Shown here piece after piece: positions 53,701 to 61,700 of a DNA stretch of 64,000 nt (position 1 is the stretch's first letter; the number at the start of each line of letters is the position of its first letter). The translations under genes and the position numbers were made by a program. The DNA lies in assembly GCA_023450835.1 (NCBI GenBank), contig JAEXGM010000097.1, positions 58,802 through 122,801 of the forward strand, given 5' to 3'. Below the pieces are notes generated by a model, which was not told where the DNA came from, made no database searches, and saw nothing but the letters and a program-made list of their open reading frames with translations. The DNA comes from Bacillota bacterium (GTDB lineage Bacteria > Bacillota > Clostridia > Lachnospirales > Lachnospiraceae).

Positions 53701-56700
53701 CTATGGGAATTCGGACAGGACTGACAGATTCAGATGTGGCGGCCTCAGTTATCACCATTCAGTCTGTAAGCATTAATCCGCCTTCCGGCCTTAGTGTAAC
53801 TTCCGCCACAGCAACTTCTGTAAACTTGAAGTGGACGGCAGTGTCCGGTGCAGCCGGTTATAATATCTACAGGGCGTTTAACGGAACCGGTATCTATGTA
53901 AAGGTGAATGATTCTCCTGTAACTGCAGTGAATTATGCGGATACCGGACTTGACAGCGCAACCTATTATTATAAAGTTACTTCCGTAAACGGAAACGGGG
54001 AGTCTCTGCTATCTTCTGCCGTATCCGCAGTGACAACGCTGGACTTTGGAGCAAATGTCAAGATATTTGACCCGTCTATGCCCAGTTCAACTATTCAGAC
54101 CATATGCGATACGATACTTGGTCAGATGCAATACAATGAATTCGGCTCCGAACGGTATGCCCTTCTCTTTAAGCCGGGTTCCTATAATGCCAATGTGAAT
54201 GTAGGGTATTATACACAGGTAGCAGGGCTTGGACTGAACCCCGGCGATGTTACGATTACCGGTTCCGTGAGAAGTGAAGCTGATTGGAATGGCGGAAATG
54301 CCACGATGAATTTCTGGCGGTCCGTTGAAAACCTTACGGACATTCCTACCTATTCTGCCAATCCTTTGGCTGCTGCAGGGACAGAAACCTGGGCGGTATC
54401 ACAGGCCGCTCCTATGAGAAGGGTGCATATAAAAGGCAATTTGATGCTCTGGGACCCTAATCCGGACAACTATGACGGAAGCTGGTCCAGCGGCGGCTAC
54501 ATTGCTGATTCCATCATTGACGGAACCATTTATTCCGGTTCCCAGCAGCAGTTTTTCACAAGAAACAGCCAGATGGCATCCTGGAATGACTCCAATTGGA
54601 ATATGATGTTTGTCGGAGATACCGGAGCACCGACGGATTCCTATGAGTCAAGAGGCTTTACGGTAATTAATCAGACACCGCTTATCAGTGAGAAGCCTTT
54701 TCTATATTTTGACGGCACTAATTACCGTGTCTTTGTACCGGGGTTAAGAAGTAATGTTCAGGGAGTGAGCTGGCAGAATGATTCAGGAGTGGGTTCGTCT
54801 CTGGCACTTGACCAGTTTGTAGTGGCACATCCGGATACCTCTACTGCCGCAAGTTTAAATCAGGCATTAAAGAACGGAAAGAATATTCTGTTTACCCCGG
54901 GTATTTATCACCTTAGCGAACCTCTTCGCGTGACAGGTGCTAATACCGTGTTACTTGGCCTTGGACTGGCGACACTGATTCCGGATAATGGAACAGCAGC
55001 CGTAAATGTAGCGGATGTTGACGGAGTAAAGATAGCCGGTATTCTTTTTGAGGCGGGCTTAAATAATTCAAAAGTACTGCTTCAGGTGGGACCTGCCGGA
55101 AGTACGGCGGCACATTCTGCAAATCCTACGGTACTAAGTGATTTATTCTTCCGTGTCGGCGGAACGGATCCGGGAAAGACGGACCTTTGTGTTGCCATAA
55201 ACAGTAGTAATGTAATAGGAGACCATTTCTGGGTATGGCGTGCAGACCATGGAACGGGAGTGGGCTGGAATGAGAATACAGCTAAGAACGGTCTTATTGT
55301 AAATGGTAATAATGTAACCATGTATGGCCTGTTCTGTGAGCATTTTAACCAGTACTGTACAATATGGAACGGCAACGGAGGAAAGGTATATTTCTATCAG
55401 AGTGAAACGGCATACGATGTTCCGAACCAGGCAAGCTTTATGGACGGAAGCGATTATGGATATGCCTCCTACAAAGTCTCTGACTCCGTAACTTCTCATG
55501 AAGTATGGGGCATGGGAGTATATTCTTTCTTCAGGGATGCTGTCATCAAATTAAACAGTGCAGTTAAGTGTCCTGACAGCACAGGAGTAAAAATACATAA
55601 TGCGACCAGTGTATTCCTGAACGGTAACGGTGAGATAACCCATATTGTGAATAACACCGGAGACACTGCCAAAGCCGGTAATATGAGAACTTTTATTACG
55701 GATTATTTCAATCAGGTGGAACAGCCTGATATTACTCCGATAAAGGGAGTTTATGCAAAGGCTCAGACAGTAACTATCACAGATGTGACTCCGGGAACCA
55801 CTATAAGATATACATTGGATGGCTCTGCCCCGACAACATCGGCGGGAACCGTCTATGCAGGACCATTTACCGTAAGTGCGGATACAACAGTAAAAGCAAT
55901 TGCCTACAAAGCCGGCATGAATACTTCCTATGTGGCGACTTCAGCTATAAAGATTAATACTTCTCTGGCTAATAATATTGCATTGAATAAGACAGGAATT
56001 GCTTCTTCCGGCTCTGGATGCCTGGCCTTTGACGGCTATACGGACACCCGGTGGGCATCAGACTGGTCGGATTACCAATGGATAACCGTAGACTTGGGCT
56101 CAAGCTACAATGTAACGGGAGCAAAGCTTACCTGGGAGACAGCGGCAGGAAAGGATTATAAGATTCAGGTATCGGGAGATAACGTGAATTGGAAGGATGC
56201 CTATAAGAAGACGGGAGGAACCGGAGGAACTGAGACGCTTACCTTTGATTCACCTGTAATGGGGCAATATGTAAGATTACTTGGAAGCGCAAGATTAACC
56301 GGATTTGGCTATTCCCTGTGGGAATTCGAAGTGAACGGAACGCCCGTTGAAAAGACAGCGGCACCGGTTATCGCTCCCGTTACCGGAAGCTATAGCACAG
56401 CACAGACAGTAACCATTACGGATGCAACAGCCGGAGCTTCCATACGGTATACGACGGATGGGTCAATCCCTTCCGAGACCAATGGAACCTTATACACAGG
56501 AGCTTTTACTGTGTCAGCAACTGCAACGGTAAAAGCAATTGCTTACAAATCAGGAATGGCTAATTCAGATATTGCAAGCAGCACAATTACCATTACTCAG
56601 ACAAAGGTGGCAACTCCGGTAATTACTCCTGTCTCCGGAACCTATGCCACAGCACAGACGGTAACCATTAGTGATTCCACGGCTGGAGCAGTTATACGCT

Positions 56701-58493
56701 ATACAACAGACAGCTCTGCGCCTACGGAGACAAACGGAACGCTGTACACAGGTGCCTTTACAGTATTGGCCACTACTACCGTAAAAGCAGCGGCTTTTAA
56801 GTCCGGTATGGCAGCTTCCGATGTGGCGGGGGCGGTGATTACCATATCGGCTGCACAAGCTTCCTTTCGAATTGAAGCAGAGAATTATAGTGCTATGAGT
56901 GGTGTTGCAACGGAAACCTGCAGTGACACAGGCGGCGGGCAGAACGTAGGTTACATTGATACCGGTGACTGGATGGATTATTCGGTTACCGTTGCAGGTG
57001 CTGGAACTTATACCGTGGATTACAGGGTAAATGGTTGGAATACGGGAGCTCAGATACAACTGGTGAAGGATGGCTCTGTTCTTGTGACTACAGGTGCTAA
57101 TACAAATAGTGTGTGGGCAACCGTAACTTCCGGAAGCTTCTACCTGGCGGCAGGGACTTATACCATCAGGCTGAATATCAGCGGCGGAGGCTTCAATCTG
57201 AATTGGATGGAATTTAAACCGGTGTCCCAGGTTCAAAAGGCAGCAACTCCGGTTATTACCCCCGCATCCGGAACCTATACGGCAGCACAGACAGTAACTA
57301 TTACAGATGCAACGGAGGGAGCCGCAATTCGTTATACAACGGACGGAACAGCTCCTTCAGAAACCAGCGGAACAGTGTATACGGGAGCCTTTACTGTATC
57401 CGCAACCACAACAATAAGAGCAATAGCTTATAAATCCGGCCTGACAGTTTCAGATGCGGCGGTTTCTGTGATTACCATATCTTCCATACCTGCGTCACTA
57501 AAAATTGAAGCAGAGAATTATACCGCTATGAGCGGTGTGGCAACGGAAAACTGCAGTGATACGGGCGGCGGACAAAATGTAGGATATATTGATACCGGCG
57601 ATTGGATGGATTATACTGTTACAATTGCCAGCGCAGGAACCTATACCGTGGATTACAGAGTAAACGGATGGAATACAGACGCTAAAATTCAGTTAGTGAA
57701 AGACGGTACGGTTCTGGCAACTACCGGCACGAATACCGGTAATGTCTGGGCAACAGTAACCTCCGGAACATTTACTTTACCGGCAGGAACCTATACCATA
57801 AGGCTGAATATCAGCGGAGGCGGTTTTAATCTTAACTGGATGGAATTTAAACCGGTATCCCAGATTCAAAAAGCAGCAGCACCGGTAATTACACCTGCCA
57901 CAGGAACCTATGCAGCAGCACAGACGGTAACGATTAGCGATACGACAGAGGGTGTATCTATAAGGTATACGACGGATGGAACAGCGCCGACAGAGACAAA
58001 CGGGACCCTTTATACAGGAGCTTTTACCGTAGCTTCGACAGCAACAGTAAAAGCGGTGGCTTATAAGTCCGGTGTGACAACTTCTGATATAGCAGTTTCT
58101 GCAATCACCATATCTGCAGCACCCGCATCCCTTAAGATAGAAGCGGAGAATTATATGGGTATGAGCGGGATAGCAACAGAAGCCTGTGCGGATGTTGGCG
58201 GCGGGCAGAATGTGGGATATATTGATACCGGTGACTGGATGGATTACAGCATCACGGTAACCACCGCAGGGACCTATACCGTAGATTACAGAGTCAGAGG
58301 CTGGGATGCAGGAGCTCAGATTCAGTTGATGAAAGATGGAGCTGTTTTAGCAACTACCGGTGTTAATACCGGAGATGTATGGACAACAGTAACCTCCGGA
58401 ACTTTTCACCTGGCAGCAGGTACCTATACGATAAGATTATATATCAGCGGAGGTAAATTTAACATCAACTGGATGAACTTTAACTTACAATAA
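50796..58493 (+). CDS. giant secreted GH5 / beta-helix beta-1,3-glucan-degrading protein
   Basis: 2565-residue exported enzyme with a signal peptide (LSVILVLIMVFSIVFSVPVTSRAA). A GH5 domain resembling exo-beta-1,3-glucanases begins LHGTNLGGWLMQEDWLSP (about 62-79). It is interrupted by a CBM32 (87-212) and resumes to about 548 with acid/base Glu357 (LVNEP) and nucleophile Glu458 (FGEYN). Next come CBM32 (563-688), CBM32 (689-816), two CHB_HEX_C-type domains, a fibronectin III domain (about 995-1080) and a right-handed beta-helix domain (about 1083-1640). Last are CHB_HEX, CBM32, two CHB_HEX and three CBM6 modules alternating with CHB_HEX. No cell-wall anchor or dockerin is seen. It is followed by a GH81 gene with the same modules. 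Confidence 0.9.
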   Translation: MLHQIYIRKRKGLSVILVLIMVFSIVFSVPVTSRAAEITSADFLKTSGTVIKNNSGAGTVVDLHGTNLGGWLMQEDWLSPLGGGVLSQTGWTATASAGASPGNAIDGNMNTSWTTGVPQADGQWFKVDMGAVQYFDKITFDAGSNTGGYPAGSLVQISADGISWSNMPAGTLKDQCITVTCGAQAARYILIFQSGSKSNPWSISELNIYMGDDYSMRKALYDRFGQTQGDDLIHGYQNAWLKTSDLDNIKNMGMNYVRVPISWLELMDMSGNWKSSAWTQLDWLVNNCKQRGIYVVLDLHASPGGASPWASSGQAGPNPNRLWTSTWNQDTTVAIWQGIAQHYKGNATIAGYELVNEPVLGFPETEDQQNQKNTFLNRLYSAVRTIDPDHIIFFGALGSLDAITPPATYGWTNVVYTAHPYAMEQPTSWDAQNDLIDTKIDEAVQFQNSYNVPVNFGEYNFYFFQDLWEKWMSKMNENHISWANWTYKVRGGMSESGGGNFGFYNTNLNPVPDVNHDDASTIAAKWNKFSTDNFTANTDFINVVSKYTNGSIAVSRGTYPRTGWTATASVTETGQVAANALDNDKGTWWSTGVNQANGQWFQVDMGESKTFDQVSFETTSAYSGDYPIGYLLQVSNDGNNWTTLKSGAGFGSKMVLQFASQSARYIKITQTGSSTEKWWRIGEFNVYSQNIALNKSGTASSTASGNIESYAFDGNSTTKWESAASDSQWITVDLASAYKVKGVQLNWGTGAGKNYKIQISSDNANWTDAYTKTGGTGGTENITFTAPVTGQYVRMSGTARTSAAGYSLKEFEVYGTAVGPTEKAQTPVITPVTGTYGGKQTVRISDATQNATIRYTLDGSVPTAATGNIYTGAFILSDTAVVKAVAYKAGMKLSDVATSAITIAIPTKVSTPVIIPAAGVHADVQTVNIKVDTPCDTIMYTLDGSTPTASHGTVYEGIFTVAATTTVKAMGIRTGLTDSDVAASVITIQSVSINPPSGLSVTSATATSVNLKWTAVSGAAGYNIYRAFNGTGIYVKVNDSPVTAVNYADTGLDSATYYYKVTSVNGNGESLLSSAVSAVTTLDFGANVKIFDPSMPSSTIQTICDTILGQMQYNEFGSERYALLFKPGSYNANVNVGYYTQVAGLGLNPGDVTITGSVRSEADWNGGNATMNFWRSVENLTDIPTYSANPLAAAGTETWAVSQAAPMRRVHIKGNLMLWDPNPDNYDGSWSSGGYIADSIIDGTIYSGSQQQFFTRNSQMASWNDSNWNMMFVGDTGAPTDSYESRGFTVINQTPLISEKPFLYFDGTNYRVFVPGLRSNVQGVSWQNDSGVGSSLALDQFVVAHPDTSTAASLNQALKNGKNILFTPGIYHLSEPLRVTGANTVLLGLGLATLIPDNGTAAVNVADVDGVKIAGILFEAGLNNSKVLLQVGPAGSTAAHSANPTVLSDLFFRVGGTDPGKTDLCVAINSSNVIGDHFWVWRADHGTGVGWNENTAKNGLIVNGNNVTMYGLFCEHFNQYCTIWNGNGGKVYFYQSETAYDVPNQASFMDGSDYGYASYKVSDSVTSHEVWGMGVYSFFRDAVIKLNSAVKCPDSTGVKIHNATSVFLNGNGEITHIVNNTGDTAKAGNMRTFITDYFNQVEQPDITPIKGVYAKAQTVTITDVTPGTTIRYTLDGSAPTTSAGTVYAGPFTVSADTTVKAIAYKAGMNTSYVATSAIKINTSLANNIALNKTGIASSGSGCLAFDGYTDTRWASDWSDYQWITVDLGSSYNVTGAKLTWETAAGKDYKIQVSGDNVNWKDAYKKTGGTGGTETLTFDSPVMGQYVRLLGSARLTGFGYSLWEFEVNGTPVEKTAAPVIAPVTGSYSTAQTVTITDATAGASIRYTTDGSIPSETNGTLYTGAFTVSATATVKAIAYKSGMANSDIASSTITITQTKVATPVITPVSGTYATAQTVTISDSTAGAVIRYTTDSSAPTETNGTLYTGAFTVLATTTVKAAAFKSGMAASDVAGAVITISAAQASFRIEAENYSAMSGVATETCSDTGGGQNVGYIDTGDWMDYSVTVAGAGTYTVDYRVNGWNTGAQIQLVKDGSVLVTTGANTNSVWATVTSGSFYLAAGTYTIRLNISGGGFNLNWMEFKPVSQVQKAATPVITPASGTYTAAQTVTITDATEGAAIRYTTDGTAPSETSGTVYTGAFTVSATTTIRAIAYKSGLTVSDAAVSVITISSIPASLKIEAENYTAMSGVATENCSDTGGGQNVGYIDTGDWMDYTVTIASAGTYTVDYRVNGWNTDAKIQLVKDGTVLATTGTNTGNVWATVTSGTFTLPAGTYTIRLNISGGGFNLNWMEFKPVSQIQKAAAPVITPATGTYAAAQTVTISDTTEGVSIRYTTDGTAPTETNGTLYTGAFTVASTATVKAVAYKSGVTTSDIAVSAITISAAPASLKIEAENYMGMSGIATEACADVGGGQNVGYIDTGDWMDYSITVTTAGTYTVDYRVRGWDAGAQIQLMKDGAVLATTGVNTGDVWTTVTSGTFHLAAGTYTIRLYISGGKFNINWMNFNLQ
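56599..58490 (+). repeat. three ~630-bp CHB_HEX-CBM6 coding repeats
   Basis: The sequence around GATACCGG(T/C)GA(C/T)TGGATGG recurs at about 56958, 57591 and 58219, a period of 628-633 bp. Each unit encodes one CHB_HEX_C-type domain and one CBM6 (EAENY, YIDTGDWMDY, GTYTVDYRV, LNWM). The same unit recurs in the next gene. Confidence 0.85.
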
Positions 58494-58515
58494 AAACTTA
58501 ATATACTAGATGAGT

Positions 58516-58556
58516 GGGGCCGATGCAAAAGTGATATAGAAGCATCGGCCCCTTTT
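58516..58556 (+). terminator. terminator of the GH5 gene
   Basis: GGGGCCGATGC with GCATCGGCCCC (11 bp, perfect), 15-nt loop, TTTT. Confidence 0.9.
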
Positions 58557-58683
58557 AAAGGAATTGTAAGGAATGGGGTCAGCAAAGTTTACAGCTTTGG
58601 TAAAGGTGGGTGGTGGCTGCAAGGGATTAATTGAAAATTAAGAGAAAAATAAAGATGAGATTAGAAAAAGGTGAGGAGGTATG

Positions 58684-58770
58684 AGTGAAAGATAATTCTT
58701 TCACTCCCCCCGATTTTGAACGCGTGCATTAGCACCCCTGAAAGGTGCTAATGACCACGCAGATGGGAGT
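58684..58770 (+). promoter_or_regulatory. leader with mutually exclusive hairpins over the GH81 RBS
   Basis: Structure 1: AGTGAAAG (58684-58691) with CTTTCACT (58698-58705). Structure 2: ACTCCC (58703-58708) with GGGAGT (58765-58770), enclosing GCGTG/CACGC (58722-58726, 58756-58760) and a 10-bp stem CATTAGCACC/GGTGCTAATG (58727-58736, 58744-58753). They share bases 58703-58705, so only one can form fully. Structure 2 buries GGGAG, the ribosome binding site of ATG 58776. This is a candidate riboswitch or thermosensor; I do not recognise a known class. Confidence 0.6.
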
Positions 58771-58775
58771 CAAGT

Positions 58776-61700
58776 ATGAATAAAAGAAATAAATATATTG
58801 CTATTTTATGTATGTTAAGTATGCTTTTTGAAATGATAGGAATTCAGCAGGTAAAGGCTGATGCAGGCTCTTACCTTTTATCACTGGGCAGACCTGCTTA
58901 TGCTTCGACAGCCAATGGCGGAGATGTGCCTACAAGAGCCACAGATGAAGATATCAATACTGCCTGGGGAGCAGTCTGGAACGTAGACAACCAATGGATA
59001 GATGTGGACCTGGGTGCGGCAGCGCAGATTGACAGGGTAGTATTATCCTGGCAAAGTCCTAATACCTATGCGACACAGTATCAAATACAAGTATCAAATG
59101 ATGAAGTAAACTGGCAGACCATCTATACACAGAACAATGGTACCGGAGGTGTCAGAGTTCCGGATGTAAATGGAAATAATTATTGTGTGGAAGATCTGAC
59201 GGTTAGCGGCACCGGACGCTATGTACGTATGTATGCGGCAAAATGCGTTACGGGATATGGTGTTGCTCTTCGTGATTTTAAGATTTACGGAACCGGAGGC
59301 ATCACACTTCCTCCTAAGAATACAGTAAATCTTGCCCTGAATAAGCAGGTTACGGTTTCGTCCTTTTTACAGCCCTGGTGGTCAAAAGATGCCAATGGCA
59401 ATGTTACGGTTCCCTTAACGGGTGCCCAGGCGGTGGATGGGAATCAGTCCACTTACTGGCTGTCGGATACCACAGGCGATCCTAATACCCAGTGGATGTA
59501 TGTGGACCTCGGACAGGTTTATACCATTGGAGAGGTAGATATTACCTGGGACGCCGAATTCGGAAGAGTGTATGACATACAGATATCAAATGATGCGCAG
59601 AGCTGGACTACTGTTTACCGTCAGCTCCATGGAACCGGAGAACCGGAGAACATTCCCCTCTATGCCACAACACGGTATGTAAGAATGCAGGGAATTGCAA
59701 TGGGAAGAGGCTCCGGTTATTCTGTCCATGAATTTAAGGTGCTGCAATATGTAACAGGAGACCCGCATACCACCTATACCATAGGAGCTCTGCCCACACC
59801 TCAGACAGTAACTGTCGGACAGGGAAGTTATTTAACCAATGATACTACCCTGGCACAGCCCAGAGACCCTAAATATATCACAAGTAATATTAAGGGACCG
59901 ATTCCCTCCAATGACTGGTGGACCTCAGTTATTTATAAGCGCCTTAGTGACGGAATGGCGGCTCTGCCTTTAATGTATCAGTATTATGACACGGGACTTG
60001 GATTCTATTATGCCAGCAAGCTCTTTACGGCGCCAAACGACGGCGGAATGGATACGAAATGCAATAATATGGATTTGTATATCAGTACAGGCAGTATCGT
60101 AAATACGCCGGTGGCTAAGCTTGATGCTTACGGCGATTATTCTGCGACCATTGTCTTTAGCGATAATGACACGCCAAAGATGAGGAATACTTTAATCAAA
60201 GGCTCACCTTACATATACAGCACTTTTTCCGACCCGGCTTCCGTAGAGGTATCCGGTACTACAATTGTGGGTCTGTTTGATGATAACAATAAAGCTGTTC
60301 TTGCAAAGGACGGCGATACTGTTACAGCAGATCATATCGGTATTGAGGTAATCAACACCGATACGGCACCGGTAACCGATACCTTAATCCATGATTATGG
60401 TATCTTTGCACCGGAGGGTACCGTATTTACCAGAGTGGGAAGCAAGATAAAGATAAGCCTTGGAGGCGGTCAGAACTATATGGTCGTGGGAGTGCTTCCC
60501 GGTAGGTCGGATTTACATTATGCTTATCAGCATGCCTATGCCTTTGTCACAAATACCTCAGTATCCTACCGTTATGAAGAAGCTTCCGCAAATGTCGTTA
60601 CAACCTACACCAATACGGTGGATTTAAAACGTACAGGTTTTTCCTCAAATTCCTTAATGACACTGTTTCCTACCCAGTGGAAATACACCACTGCAGGACT
60701 GACGAATTTAAGCTATACCTCTGCAAGAGGTACCATGAAAGTCCTTGAGGGAAATGCTTTTACTACAACGAATAAATTCTATGGAATTACACCATCCTTT
60801 GGTGAACCTACGGAATCCGGTTCCTATAGCCGTACGCAGATGATGAATTATCTGAATACCTTTAAGGTAAGTGTCACAAAGGATTATTGGGTGGCAGATC
60901 CTTACTGGGAAGGGAAGAAGATGCACCCGCTGTCAATGGCCATCCTTATCTCTCAGCAGCTGGGCGAATATGAAATGCGGGATGAATTTATCAGTATTTT
61001 AAGAAAAATCCTGGTGAATTGGCTGACTTATGACGGTTCAGAGGACTATCCTTACTATATGTACTATTCCTCTGACTGGGGAACTTTGATAGGACAGGGC
61101 GGAGATCATGGAATGGGTATTAATCTGTCCGACCATCATTTCCTGTGGGGGTATTTTACCTTTGCAGCAGGGGTGGTTGCCTCTTATGATAAAGACTTTG
61201 TTAATAATTATGGCGGAATGGTTGAGCAGTTATTAAGGGATGCACAAAATCCTTACAGGAATGATACCATGTATCCCTGGATGAGAAACTTTGACCCTTA
61301 CGAAGGACATTCCTGGGCAGGCGGATATGGAGATAATCAGAGCAGTAACAATCAGGAATCCTCTTCCGAGGCAACCTTTGCCTGGGCAGGAGAGTATCTG
61401 TGGGGACTGGCTACTGGAAATAATACTTACAGAGATGCAGGAATCTGGGGCTTTACCCTGGAGGTAAATGCCATAGAACAATACTGGTTTGACTATGATC
61501 AGGATAACTGGGCAAGCGACTATGACCCGGGTGTTACCGGTATGGTTTGGGGAAATGCCTATACCTACGGAACCTACTTTTCCGGAAATCCAAGCTGTAT
61601 CTATGGAATCCACTGGCTGCCGGTTTCTCCGGTATTAACGTACCTGGGATATAAACCTGCGGTCGCTGCCAGAATTAACAGTGATTATAGAAAGGATGAG

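Noticed and set aside
56565..57236. Minus-strand frame of 223 codons over the CBM6 modules
   Set aside because: The antisense pattern simply repeats with the modules; no start signals.
58553..58776. Cyclic di-GMP (GEMM) riboswitch before the GH81 gene
   Set aside because: A GCAAAG and G-rich segment near 58590 is suggestive, but the conserved GEMM core and tetraloop receptor are missing.
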